Assembly: GCA_958295905.1 (NCBI GenBank)
Contig: OY282382.1
Location: forward strand, 930,001 to 994,000
Length of the DNA: 64,000 nucleotides
Reading direction: 5' to 3'
Source of the DNA: an uncultured Vicinamibacterales bacterium
GTDB taxonomy: Bacteria; Acidobacteriota; Vicinamibacteria; Vicinamibacterales; UBA8438
How positions within the stretch are numbered: the first letter of the stretch is position 1; each line of letters begins with the position of its first letter. Positions 54,578-63,878 of this stretch are shown in pieces. The position numbers and the translations under genes are program-made. The notes under the pieces are model-generated. The model was not told where the DNA came from and searched no databases. It saw only the letters and a list, made by a program, of their open reading frames with translations.

Positions 54578-55052
54578 CGAACGGCCAAGGGGTGAGACCC
54601 GGACACGCCGGGGCGTCGGCCGGCCGCGGGCAGAGAACGCGGCCCTCGATACCGGTCGGCGGCTTCCTACCCGCCAGTGTACGGCCAACCACACCGTGTG
54701 CGGACCCTGACGCGGCTTCGCGCGGCCGACGGAAGCCGTGTGGGGCCGTCACTTCGGCCGCCGAGGACGGCGCGTGCGGGGTGGCGGTCGGCGATCTGAC
54801 GAATTCGCCGCGGAGCTTCGGCGTCAGCACTGTATCGACTACCGAGCGCTCGGGAACGAGGTCCCTGGTGGCCGCGAACCCCCGTTTCGCCGGTGTTTCG
54901 GGGTTCCTGCCGCATCGACCGTTATCGGCGAAGTGGTGGCCGCGAACCCCCGTTTCGCCGGTGTTTCGGGAGATTTACGATTCCACTGTGGACGCCGGTG
55001 TTTTTGGGAGTAACATGGGCAGCCAGTGCGTCCGTAGATGGAGAGGGCAACC
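54578..55052. other. Gene-free stretch before the DUF4175 gene
   Basis: The 475 bp hold the divergent promoters of the MBOAT and DUF4175 genes and a tandem repeat near 54866-54970. No gene is recognisable. Confidence 0.5.
54866..54970 (+). repeat. Tandem direct repeat (37 bp units, 68-bp period)
   Basis: TGGTGGCCGCGAACCCCCGT followed by TTCGCCGGTGTTTCGGG occurs at 54866-54903 and 54934-54970. It ends about 80 bp before the DUF4175 start. Confidence 0.8.
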
Positions 55053-58000
55053 ATGTTGAGCAGCTTCTGGTCATCCGGCGCCCCCGACGATCTGGTCGGC
55101 GTAATTCGCCGCGTGCGGAACCGGTGGAGGGTGCGTGTCGCTCTGCGCGGTTCCGCGATCGTGCTGGCGGCCGGTCTTGCCGCGTTTCTCGTCTCGTCGT
55201 ACGGTCTCGAGTTCTTCCGATTCTCTTCCGGGTCGGTCATCGCGTTCCGGGCCCTGACCTGGCTGACGCTGGCCGGGCTCGGGTTCCGGTACCTGTTCCG
55301 GCCGCTGGCCCGGTCGGTGTCGGACGAGCGGGTGGCGTTGTATCTCGAGGAGCACGAGCCCTCACTCGACGCCTCCGTGCTGAGCGCGCTCGAGGAAACC
55401 AAGCGGGGGGCCCGGACCGAGAGCCCCGACTATTCGCCGGCCCTCGTCGACCGGCTCGTGCGCTCGGCCGTGGAACGGTGCCAGGACCTCGATCTGGGGT
55501 CGGCGGTCGAGCGGGAGAAGATCCGGCGGTCGTCGAGCTGGCTCGCGCTCGTCTCCGCCGCCGCCCTCCTCACCTTCATTCTGGCCCCCTCGTACCTGCA
55601 GCACGGCGCGGCGGCGCTGATGGCGCCCGCCGGGAGCCTCGACGAAGCCAGCCCCTACAGCATCGTGGTGCAACCGGGTGACGTCACGATCGCCCGTGGG
55701 GCGGATCTCACGGCGACGGCCGAGCTCCTGGGGTTCGAGACCAACGACGTCAACCTGTTCATGCGGAGCAGCCCCGCCGCGCCCTGGGAGCCCGTCCCGA
55801 TGATTCCGCAGGGCGCCCTCGACGGAGAACCGCCGCCGCTCGGCGCGTTCGAGACGGTCCTGTTCGACATCCGGGAGGAGACGGACTACTACATCGATGC
55901 GTCCGGCGTGCGTTCGGAGACGTTCACCGTGGACGTCATCGACCTGCCGTACGTCGATCACCTGGAGCTCGAGTTCCACTTCCCCGCCTATACCGGTCTC
56001 GAGCCGCGTCTGATTCAGGACGGCGGGGACATCGCCGTCCTGCGGGGGACCGAGGTGCGCGTGCGGGTGTTTCCGACCATGAGCACCCCGGCCGGCCGGC
56101 TGGTGTTCGACGAGACGACCGACGCCGACCTGAGCCGCCGCGATGATGGGGTCCTGACGGCCAGCTTCCCGATCGAGGAGGACGGCTTCTACCAGGTCGA
56201 GCTCGAAGGTCCGAGCGGCGAGCTGGTGGAGGCGTCCCCGCGGTACACCATCGACGTGCTCACCGATCAGGCCCCTTCGGTCATGTTCGTGAAGCCGGGG
56301 CGCGACACCACCGCCAACGCCATCGAAGAGGTGTTCCTGGAGGCCCGCGCCGACGACGATTTCGGGGTCCGGTCGCTCAGCCTGACCTACTCGGTGAACG
56401 GCGGCCCGGAGGAGACGGTCGAGCTGTTCGACTCGGAAGAGGGCGGGCTGCGGGAGATCTCCGCCGGACACACCCTGTTCCTCGAAGAGTTCGAGCTCGA
56501 TCCGGGTGACTTCATCTCGTACTACGGCAGCGCCGGAGACAACCAGGGAGACACCGGCCGGATCGTCAAGAGCGATCTGTACTTCGTCCAGATCCGGGCG
56601 TTCCGGCGCGACTTCCGCGCGGCCCAGTCGCAGGGCGGCGGGGGCGGCGGAGGCGGCGGGGGCGGGGGCGATGCCCGCGCCCTGTCCGAGGCGCAGCGTC
56701 AGGTGATTTCGGCGACCTTCAACGTCATCCGTGATCGGGACACGTTCGACGACGAAGAGTTCCGCGAGAACCTCGTCTTCCTGACGTTGGCCCAGGGACG
56801 GCTGCGCGAGCAGGTGGAGACCCTGGTGCGGCGGATGAACAGCCGCGTCATGCCCGCCGACCCGGCGTTTCGTTCGATCCTCGCGGTTCTACCGCGGGCC
56901 GCGGAAGAGATGCGGGCGGCCGAGGGCGCGCTCCAGGAGCAGGACGTCGATGCGGCGTTGCCGGCCGAGCAGCGCGCCCTGCAGCAGTTGCAGCGGGCCG
57001 AAGAGGCCTATGACGAGGTCCGCGTGCAGCAGGGCGGCGGCGGCGGCGGAGGCGGCGGCGGGCAGAGCGCGGCCGAGGATCTGGCCGATCTGTTCGAGCT
57101 CGAGCTCGACAAGCTGCAGAACCAGTACGAGACGGTGCAGCGCGGAGAGCAGCAGGCCGCCGACAACGAGGTCGATGCGTTGATGGAGCGGCTCCGGGAG
57201 CTGGCGCGCCGGCAGGAGCAGGAAGCGGAGCGGCAGCGCCGGCGGGCGCGGGGCGGCCAGACCGCGCGGGCCGGCGGCGGGGCGTCGCAACGCGTGCTCG
57301 CCGACGAAGCGGAGGAAGCGGCGCGGCGGCTCGAGCGGCTGGCGCGCGAGCAGCAGTCGCCCCAGATGATGCAGGCCGCCCGGCGTCTGCAGGAGGCGGC
57401 CGACGCGATGCGCCAAGCGGCGGCGAACGCCGACAACGAGGGGTTCGCGGAGGCGGCGGCCGCCCTCGACCGCCTGCGCGAGGTGCAGCGCCAGTTGCAA
57501 GGGCAGCAGAGCGAGCGTCTCGCCCGGGACATCGAGGACTTCCGGCGGCGGGCGGAGGCGCTGTCGGCGGAAGAGGCCGAGGTCGGCGACCAGGTGTCCG
57601 GTCTCGGCGACCTCGCCGATCAGGAGCGTATCGACCGCATCATGCGCCTGACCGAGCGCAAGAACGAGATGGAGTCGCAGGTGGCCGATCTCGAGCGCGA
57701 CATCGACTCCACCTCGGCCGAGTTCCGGCGCGAGGAGCGCGGGGCGTCCACGGAGCTCCAGGAAGCCGCCAACGGCATTCGCGAGAGCAAGCTCAAGGAG
57801 AAGATCCGCTACTCGCGCGGTCTCATCCGCGCCCGGTCGCCGGCCTACGCCGAGCAGTTCGAGGCGGAGATCGGCAACGACATCCGCGATCTCGAGCAGC
57901 AGCTCGCCGAGGCGGGCGAGGCGGTCGGCAGCGCCGGAGGGACCGGGCTCGAGCAGGCCCTCGATCAGACGCGCGACCTCATGCGGGGGCTCGAGTCGCT

Positions 58001-58610
58001 CGATCAGCGGATACGCCAGGGTCGGGCCCGTGCCGACCGCGGGGCGGGCGAGCCCGGTGAGGAGGGCCGGCCCGGGCAGAATCAGGAAGGGCAGCCGGGG
58101 CAGTCCAGCCAGCCGGGACAGGCGGGTCAGGGCGGGCAGGGGCAGAACGCGCAGTCGGGCGGTCAGGCCGGAGGCGCGGTCGCGGACGGCGCCGGCGGCA
58201 ACCGTTTCGGGAGCCCGTTCGGCTGGGGCGGCCCCGGCGACGCGCGGCCCGGCGACTGGGCGTTCGACCCCCGGGACGTGCGCCAGTGGCAGCGCGAGTT
58301 CCGCGAGCGCGGGGCCGACGCGCAGGAGCTGCAGCGGATGCTGCGGGCCGAGAACTTCGGCGGCGTGGGTGACCTCGCCGAGATCATCCAGGCGATGCGC
58401 AACCTCGACGACCCGCGGGTGTACGAGAGCGCCGAGGCGATCGCGGGCATGCAGTCGTTCGTCATCGAGGAGCTGAAGCGTTTCGAGTACCGCCTGCGCC
58501 GCGAGGTCGACGGCGACCGCGGGGACCTGTTTCTGGCCAGCAGCGACGAGGTTCCGGACGGGTTCCGCGATCTGATCGACGAGTACTTCAGGGCGCTGGC
58601 CGAGGAGTAG
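55053..58610 (+). CDS. DUF4175-type large membrane protein with coiled-coil and Gly/Gln-rich regions
   Basis: The 1185-residue product has helices near the N-terminus (LRGSAIVLAAGLAAFLVSSY, SVIAFRALTWLTLAGLGFRY and a third near WLALVSAAALLTFILAPSYL), Ig-like beta domains (about 190-500), a poly-Gly run near residue 527, a second one near 659, a long Glu/Arg/Gln-rich coiled coil (about 560-990) and a Gln/Gly-rich low-complexity tail (about 1000-1046) before a final helical part. This matches DUF4175 proteins of MoxR/BatA-type clusters. ATG 55053 is preferred to ATG 55038 because AGAGGG precedes it at good spacing. Confidence 0.85.
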   Translation: MLSSFWSSGAPDDLVGVIRRVRNRWRVRVALRGSAIVLAAGLAAFLVSSYGLEFFRFSSGSVIAFRALTWLTLAGLGFRYLFRPLARSVSDERVALYLEEHEPSLDASVLSALEETKRGARTESPDYSPALVDRLVRSAVERCQDLDLGSAVEREKIRRSSSWLALVSAAALLTFILAPSYLQHGAAALMAPAGSLDEASPYSIVVQPGDVTIARGADLTATAELLGFETNDVNLFMRSSPAAPWEPVPMIPQGALDGEPPPLGAFETVLFDIREETDYYIDASGVRSETFTVDVIDLPYVDHLELEFHFPAYTGLEPRLIQDGGDIAVLRGTEVRVRVFPTMSTPAGRLVFDETTDADLSRRDDGVLTASFPIEEDGFYQVELEGPSGELVEASPRYTIDVLTDQAPSVMFVKPGRDTTANAIEEVFLEARADDDFGVRSLSLTYSVNGGPEETVELFDSEEGGLREISAGHTLFLEEFELDPGDFISYYGSAGDNQGDTGRIVKSDLYFVQIRAFRRDFRAAQSQGGGGGGGGGGGGDARALSEAQRQVISATFNVIRDRDTFDDEEFRENLVFLTLAQGRLREQVETLVRRMNSRVMPADPAFRSILAVLPRAAEEMRAAEGALQEQDVDAALPAEQRALQQLQRAEEAYDEVRVQQGGGGGGGGGGQSAAEDLADLFELELDKLQNQYETVQRGEQQAADNEVDALMERLRELARRQEQEAERQRRRARGGQTARAGGGASQRVLADEAEEAARRLERLAREQQSPQMMQAARRLQEAADAMRQAAANADNEGFAEAAAALDRLREVQRQLQGQQSERLARDIEDFRRRAEALSAEEAEVGDQVSGLGDLADQERIDRIMRLTERKNEMESQVADLERDIDSTSAEFRREERGASTELQEAANGIRESKLKEKIRYSRGLIRARSPAYAEQFEAEIGNDIRDLEQQLAEAGEAVGSAGGTGLEQALDQTRDLMRGLESLDQRIRQGRARADRGAGEPGEEGRPGQNQEGQPGQSSQPGQAGQGGQGQNAQSGGQAGGAVADGAGGNRFGSPFGWGGPGDARPGDWAFDPRDVRQWQREFRERGADAQELQRMLRAENFGGVGDLAEIIQAMRNLDDPRVYESAEAIAGMQSFVIEELKRFEYRLRREVDGDRGDLFLASSDEVPDGFRDLIDEYFRALAEE

Positions 58611-58618
58611 ACCCTGCG

Positions 58619-59434
58619 GTGAGGCGGATTGCTGCGGCCGTCATCGCGGCGGTGCTGCTCGGCGGATCGACCGTGGCCGTCGCGCAGTGGGGCTGGCGGC
58701 GCATGCCCCCGCGCTATCCGTCCGCCGAGCCGACCCACCGGCTGTTCACGTTCGCCCGTGGGCTGTATCAGAGCACCCACCGCGAGCGGGGGGGCCAAGG
58801 CTGGCATACGGACTATCCCGACGCCGACATCAACTTCACGCTCCGGCTCTCGGAGCTGACCCACGCGCCGGTGGGGGTCGACCGGCGGAACGATCCGGAC
58901 CACGTCGTGGTCCGGCTGACGGATCCCGCGCTGTTCGACTATCCGTTCCTGTTCATGTCGGACGTCGGCACCCTCTGGCTCGACGCCGCGGAGGCGGAGG
59001 GGCTCGGCGCCTACCTGCGGAAGGGCGGCTTCCTGTGGGTCGATGACTTCTGGGGGCCGCACGCCTGGGAGCAGTGGGCGGCCGAGATCGGCAAGGTCCT
59101 GCCGCCGGGCCAGTACCCGATCGTCGACATTCCGATCTCCGATCCGATTCACCACGGGATGTTCGACATCGACGAGGTGCCGCAGGTGCCGTCGATTCAG
59201 CACTTCCGGCGGGTCGGGGGGATGACCACCTCGGAGCGCGGCTCGCTGAGCGACGAGGTGCACGTGCGGGGCATCTACGACGAGCACCGCCGGTTGATGG
59301 TGTTGATGACCCACAACACCGACATCGCCGACGGCTGGGAGCGGGAAGGGGAGGACTACGAGTTCTTCTACCGGTTCTCGGTGACGTCGTACGCCGTCGG
59401 CATCAACTTCCTGCTGCACGCGATGACCCATTGA
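58619..59434 (+). CDS. DUF4159 domain protein, copy 3
   Basis: The 271-residue product from GTG 58619 has a signal peptide (AAAVIAAVLLGGSTVAVAQ) and a DUF4159 domain: WHTDYPDADINFTLRLSEL, VRLTDPALFDYPFLFM, GLGAYLRKGGFLWVDDFWGP, HHGMFDIDEVPQVPSIQ, MTHNTDIADGWE and NFLLHAMTH. It is closer to copy 1 than to copy 2 (shared IDEV/IVQVPSI segment). It starts 8 bp after the DUF4175 stop, so the pair is one operon. Confidence 0.88.
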   Translation: MRRIAAAVIAAVLLGGSTVAVAQWGWRRMPPRYPSAEPTHRLFTFARGLYQSTHRERGGQGWHTDYPDADINFTLRLSELTHAPVGVDRRNDPDHVVVRLTDPALFDYPFLFMSDVGTLWLDAAEAEGLGAYLRKGGFLWVDDFWGPHAWEQWAAEIGKVLPPGQYPIVDIPISDPIHHGMFDIDEVPQVPSIQHFRRVGGMTTSERGSLSDEVHVRGIYDEHRRLMVLMTHNTDIADGWEREGEDYEFFYRFSVTSYAVGINFLLHAMTH

Positions 59435-59479
59435 CGGCCGGGCGGGACCGTCGCGCCGCCGGCCGCGATTCAGCCCTCA

Positions 59480-60187
59480 TTGACGGTGAGCCGACTCGTG
59501 ACCATCACCCAACCCTGTCTCGAAACGGTCGAGCAGCATCCGGATCGCACGGCTGACGCCGCGGTGATCTGGCTGCACGGACTCGGCGCCGACGGGCACG
59601 ACTTCGCCGCGCTGCCGCCGCAGTTGGGCCTTCCCCCGGGCGCGGCGGTACACTACGTCTTCCCCCATGCGCCGGAGATGCCCGTCACGCTGAACCAGGG
59701 CATGCGCATGCGGGCCTGGTACGACATCGTCAGCCTCGATTCGCGCGGGCACGACGAGGCCGGCATCCGGCGATCCGCCGCGGCCGTCGGGGCGCTGATC
59801 GCCCGGGAGATCGAACGCGGCGTCCCGTCCCCGCGCATCGTGCTCGCCGGCTTTTCGCAGGGGGCGGCGATGGCGCTCTTCACGGGGCTGCGGTATCCCG
59901 AGCCTCTGGGCGGCATCATCGCGTTGTCGGGGTATCTGCCCCTGGCCGACGCGCTGGCCGGCGAGGCGGCGTCGGCGAACCGGCGGATCGAGGTCTTTCA
60001 GGCGCATGGGCGGCACGACGGGGTCGTGCCCCACGCCCTGGGCCACGGCAGCGCCGAGCGGTTGCGGGCGGCGGGGTACCCCGTCGACTGGCGCGAGTAT
60101 GCGATGGCCCACGAGGTGTGTCTCGAAGAGGTGCGGGACATCGGGCGGTGGCTCACCCGGCGGCTGCATCCGCAGGGGGCCGCCTGA
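59480..60187 (+). CDS. Alpha/beta-hydrolase carboxylesterase (phospholipase/carboxylesterase family)
   Basis: The 235-residue product has AAVIWLHGLGADGHDFAALP, the nucleophile elbow GFSQGAAMALF, the Asp in HGRHDGVVP and the His in YAMAHEVCLEEV, the complete triad of the family 2 (EstB-type) esterases. It would cleave short acyl esters or depalmitoylate-like substrates. The start is uncertain: TTG 59480, GTG 59486 and GTG 59498 are in frame. Confidence 0.92.
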   Translation: MTVSRLVTITQPCLETVEQHPDRTADAAVIWLHGLGADGHDFAALPPQLGLPPGAAVHYVFPHAPEMPVTLNQGMRMRAWYDIVSLDSRGHDEAGIRRSAAAVGALIAREIERGVPSPRIVLAGFSQGAAMALFTGLRYPEPLGGIIALSGYLPLADALAGEAASANRRIEVFQAHGRHDGVVPHALGHGSAERLRAAGYPVDWREYAMAHEVCLEEVRDIGRWLTRRLHPQGAA

Positions 60188-60328
60188 CGGCGGCCGGCGC
60201 CGCGGCGGTTCGACGGGATGGAGGACACCGCCGGCTCTCCGCTCCGGCGGTTGGCGCGGCGGCGGGGCCGGCTTTTCCCGGAATCCGGAACTGGAGACCC
60301 GCGCCCGCCGCGGGTCGGGAGGAAGAGT

Positions 60329-61963
60329 GTGCACAGGTGGGGTGCGGTGGGGGGAGTGCTTGCTTGCATCGGGTGCGGGGGCGCATCGGACGATCCGGGA
60401 TCCGTCGCGGCCGGCATCGGCGGCGGGACGCTGCTGGCCGGGATCGAGCGGCTGGCCTCGGACGAGTTCGGCGGGCGGTCGCCGGGGTCGGAAGGGGAGG
60501 CCCTCACCGTCGCCTATCTGATGGAGCAGTTCGCGGCGCTGGGGCTCGAGCCGGGCAACCCCGACGGCACCTGGGTGCAGGACGTCCCGCTCGTCGGCAT
60601 CACGCCGCTGCCGGGTGACGGACTCGTCGTCGCCGGAGGGGGCGGGACCCGGACCCTGGAGCCCGGCGCCGACTACGTCGCGGCGACGAAGCACGTCGTC
60701 GACGCGGTGAGCGTGTCGGACGCCGAGTTCGTCTTCGTCGGCTACGGCGCGCGCGCGCCCGAGTACGACTGGGACGACTTCGGGGACACCGACCTCGGCG
60801 GCAAGATCCTGCTCTTCCTGGTCAACGACCCGCCGCTCGACGACGCCTTCGGCGGGCCGGCGATGACCTACTACGGGCGGTGGACCTACAAGCACGAGAT
60901 CGCGGCCGAACTCGGCGCGGCCGGATCGCTCGTCATCCACGAGACCGGCCCCGCCGGCTATCCCTGGGAGGTGGTCGGCGGCACGCCCTACGCGGAGTCG
61001 TTCGACCTCATCGCGGCCGACGACAACCTGAGCCGCGCGACTGTCGAGGGGTGGGTGCAGCGCGCGACGGCCGAGATGCTCTTCGAGCGGGCCGGGCTCG
61101 ACTTCGAAGCGGCGAAGGAGCAGGCCGCGGACCGGGCGTTTCAGCCGATCCCGCTCGGCGTGACGGGGAGCGTGGAGATCCGGAACGAGCTCCGGACCAT
61201 CGACTCGCAGAACGTCGCGGCGCGGCTGCCGGGGACCGACGCCCCCGACGAGGTCGTGATGTACGTCGCGCACTGGGACCATCTGGGGCGGGACGAGAGC
61301 CTCGCCGGCGACCAGATCTACAACGGGGCCGCCGACAACGCCACCGGCACCGCGGGGCTGATCGAGATCGCCCGCGCGTTCACCGAGGGAGAGCCGCCCC
61401 GCCGGTCGGTGCTGTTTCTGGCCGTCACGGCCGAGGAGCAGGGGCTGCTCGGGTCCCGCTACTACGGCGAGCAGCCGTTGTATCCGGCCGCCCAGACCGT
61501 CGCCGCCATGAACATGGACGTGCTCAACCAGTGGGGGCGCACGCGGGACCTGACCATCGTCGGGATGGGGCAGTCCGAGCTCGACGACGTCGCGGGGGAG
61601 ATCGCGGTCCGGCTCGGCCGGGTGCTGACCCCGGATCCCGAGCCCGAGAAGGGGTTCTACTACCGCTCGGACCATTTCTCGTTCGCGCGGGTCGGCATTC
61701 CCGCGTTCTACGCCGATCCGGGCGTGGACTACCTGGACAAGCCGGCCGGCTACGGCATCGAGAAGCGGAACGAGTACACCGCCAACGACTACCACGCGGT
61801 GTCCGACGAGGTGAAGCCGGACTGGGACTTGTCCGGCGCCCTCGATGACCTGACGTTCATGTACCACATGGGGGCGCGGCTCGCCGCCACCGGCGAGTGG
61901 CCGGCCTGGAGCGCGACCAGCGAGTTCCGGGCCATCCGCGAGGAGCAGCGGCCGGGGGGGTAA
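60329..61963 (+). CDS. M28 family zinc peptidase, putative lipoprotein
   Basis: The 544-residue product starts with a lipoprotein-like signal (WGAVGGVLACIGC) and has a PA-domain insert (about residues 110-270). The zinc site is readable: YVAHWDHLGRDE (His, Asp), GAADNATGTAGLIEIA (Asp), LAVTAEEQGLLGSRYYG (catalytic and bridging Glu), MNMDVLNQWG (Asp) and YYRSDHFSFARVGIPAFY (His). It should be an aminopeptidase of the outer face of the membrane. GTG 60329 is preferred because GGAGGAAG lies just before it and the lipobox follows. Confidence 0.9.
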   Translation: MHRWGAVGGVLACIGCGGASDDPGSVAAGIGGGTLLAGIERLASDEFGGRSPGSEGEALTVAYLMEQFAALGLEPGNPDGTWVQDVPLVGITPLPGDGLVVAGGGGTRTLEPGADYVAATKHVVDAVSVSDAEFVFVGYGARAPEYDWDDFGDTDLGGKILLFLVNDPPLDDAFGGPAMTYYGRWTYKHEIAAELGAAGSLVIHETGPAGYPWEVVGGTPYAESFDLIAADDNLSRATVEGWVQRATAEMLFERAGLDFEAAKEQAADRAFQPIPLGVTGSVEIRNELRTIDSQNVAARLPGTDAPDEVVMYVAHWDHLGRDESLAGDQIYNGAADNATGTAGLIEIARAFTEGEPPRRSVLFLAVTAEEQGLLGSRYYGEQPLYPAAQTVAAMNMDVLNQWGRTRDLTIVGMGQSELDDVAGEIAVRLGRVLTPDPEPEKGFYYRSDHFSFARVGIPAFYADPGVDYLDKPAGYGIEKRNEYTANDYHAVSDEVKPDWDLSGALDDLTFMYHMGARLAATGEWPAWSATSEFRAIREEQRPGG

Positions 61964-62086
61964 GCCGAGCTCGATCGTTCGGTCCCATGACCTGGACGGA
62001 CTGACCGCGACGGAGATTTCCACGGTCGAGGGGCGGCTTGAAGGGTAGTCGCCGCTCCGCGGCGAGAAACAGAAATCGCCACCGCG

Positions 62087-63682
62087 ATGCGCCGATTCTC
62101 CTCGTACGGTCCCGTCGATACCGACCTGCACTTCCACGCGGCGAGGACGGCGCTGGTCGACCGGGTTCTAGCCGCCCTCACGGGCGGCGGAGGTCCGGAG
62201 AACGGCGGGGGGTACATCACCGTCTGGGCGCCCCGACAGCGCGGCAAGTCGTGGATCGTGGGACAGGTGGTGCGGCGGCTGCGCGGCGATCCGCGGCATG
62301 GGGGGATCGAAGTCGTCGCGACCAGCGTGGAGCACCTGAAGACGGTGCGGGACGCGGGCGTGGTGATTCGGCGGATCGCGGCCGACGTTGCCGGCGCGCT
62401 GGGCATCGACGCGGGGCCGATCCGTTCGGCGGACGAATTCGACGCGGTGTTCAGGGCGGAACGGGGGGCGAAGCCGCTCATCCTCGTGCTCGACGAATTC
62501 GACGCGCTGCCCGGGGAGGCCATCGACGGCATCGTGGGGGTGTTCCGGAAGATCCACGGCCATCGGCGGCTGCAGGCAGGCCGACCGGCGGGCGGGATGG
62601 ACTACCGGTTGCACGGCGTCGCGTTGGTCGGGGTACGCGGTGCCCTCGGCGTCGACAGCGCCACGGGTTCGCCGTTCAACGTTCAGCAGAGCGTGCACGT
62701 GCCCAACCTGACCGAGGCGGAAGTCCGCGGCATGTTCGCGTGGTACGAACGGGAGAGCGGGCAGGCGGTGGAGCCCGCCGTCGTCGGGCGGGTGTACCGC
62801 GAGACCGGCGGTCAGCCGGGTCTGACCTCGTGGCTCGGCGAGCTTCTGACCGAGACGCACAACCGGCGGGGTCCGAGCATCACGATGGAGGACTTCGACG
62901 CCGCGTACGCCGATGCGGTCGACGCGCTGCCGAACGCGAACGTGCAGCACCTGATCGGCAAGGTCAGGGAGGCGCCGTACCGGGACGTGGTTCTCGACTT
63001 CTTCCAGACCGGGGAGAGGCAGCCGTTCCGCTTCGACGAGCCCCACGTCAATTTCTTGTATCTGAACGGCGTCATCGACCGCGAACCCGCGGCGGACGGC
63101 CGGCAGTACGTCCGGTTCTCCTGCCCGTTCGTGCAGAAGCGGCTGTTCAACTACTTCTCGTCGACGCTGGCCGGCTACACCGGTTCGGTGTTCACCGCCT
63201 TCGAAGACCTGTCCGATACGATTACCGACGCGGGGCTCGACGTCCGGCGACTCCTGCGGCGCTACGAGCGGCACCTGCGGGCGAACCGCGGCTGGCTGCT
63301 GAAGGATGCGCCGCGCCGCCGCGACCTCCGGGTGTTCGAAGCGGTCCACCACTTCGTCCTGTACTCCTTCCTGGATCGGTTCCTCCAGCCGCGGGGGGGG
63401 CGGGTCCACCCGGAGTTTCCGGCCGGCAACGGCACGATCGATCTGCTGATCCAGTACGCGGGCGAGGTCTACGGCCTCGAAGTCAAGAGCTTCACCGATG
63501 CGTACGGGTACCGCCGGGCGCTCGGACAGGCGGCGCGGTACGCCCGGCAGCTCGGACTGGCCAGGGTCACGCTGGTCTTCTTCGTCGACGCTGTCGACGA
63601 CGCCAACCGCGGCGCGTACGAGGCCGTTCACGTCGACGAGACGGGGGTGACCGTCGATCCGGTCTTCGTCGAAACCGCCTGA
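62087..63682 (+). CDS. AAA-like ATPase fused to a PD-(D/E)XK nuclease-like domain
   Basis: The 531-residue product has an AAA-type NTPase part: VWAPRQRGKSWIVGQVVR (Walker A with Ala in place of the first Gly), PLILVLDEFDALPGEAIDG (Walker B) and a winged-helix-like region (VGRVYRETGGQPGLTSWLGE). The C-terminal ~120 residues have GNGTIDLLIQYAGEVYGLEV-KSF, the D...ExK core of PD-(D/E)XK nucleases. This resembles AAA_35/AAA-ATPase_like proteins with a nuclease tail, which are common in genomic islands and of unknown role. It converges on another ATPase-like gene at 63879. Confidence 0.75.
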   Translation: MRRFSSYGPVDTDLHFHAARTALVDRVLAALTGGGGPENGGGYITVWAPRQRGKSWIVGQVVRRLRGDPRHGGIEVVATSVEHLKTVRDAGVVIRRIAADVAGALGIDAGPIRSADEFDAVFRAERGAKPLILVLDEFDALPGEAIDGIVGVFRKIHGHRRLQAGRPAGGMDYRLHGVALVGVRGALGVDSATGSPFNVQQSVHVPNLTEAEVRGMFAWYERESGQAVEPAVVGRVYRETGGQPGLTSWLGELLTETHNRRGPSITMEDFDAAYADAVDALPNANVQHLIGKVREAPYRDVVLDFFQTGERQPFRFDEPHVNFLYLNGVIDREPAADGRQYVRFSCPFVQKRLFNYFSSTLAGYTGSVFTAFEDLSDTITDAGLDVRRLLRRYERHLRANRGWLLKDAPRRRDLRVFEAVHHFVLYSFLDRFLQPRGGRVHPEFPAGNGTIDLLIQYAGEVYGLEVKSFTDAYGYRRALGQAARYARQLGLARVTLVFFVDAVDDANRGAYEAVHVDETGVTVDPVFVETA

Positions 63683-63878
63683 AGGTCCGCGCAAAAAACA
63701 ACTCCTTCAGAGGCCGTCATCACGCCGTCATGGGATCGACGCCGAATGCGACAGATGCGCAGCATGGAGGCGGCCGAAGTGAAATTGCGCCACCCCGCCC
63801 GCCTGACGCGGACCGACTACCTCGGCGCGACGGAGTAGCGCGCGGGGGGGCACGGTCGGCTCGGGTCGACCACCGGAA
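63683..63878. other. Spacer between convergent ATPase-like genes
   Basis: It holds a 30-codon open frame (63748-63840) with weak coding character and an A-rich run (GCAAAAAACAACTCC) shortly after the first stop. Nothing else is recognised. Confidence 0.35.

Noticed and set aside
63748-63840. 30-codon open frame after the AAA-like gene
   Set aside because: It has no clear ribosome-binding site and no recognisable family; kept only as a note in the spacer entry.
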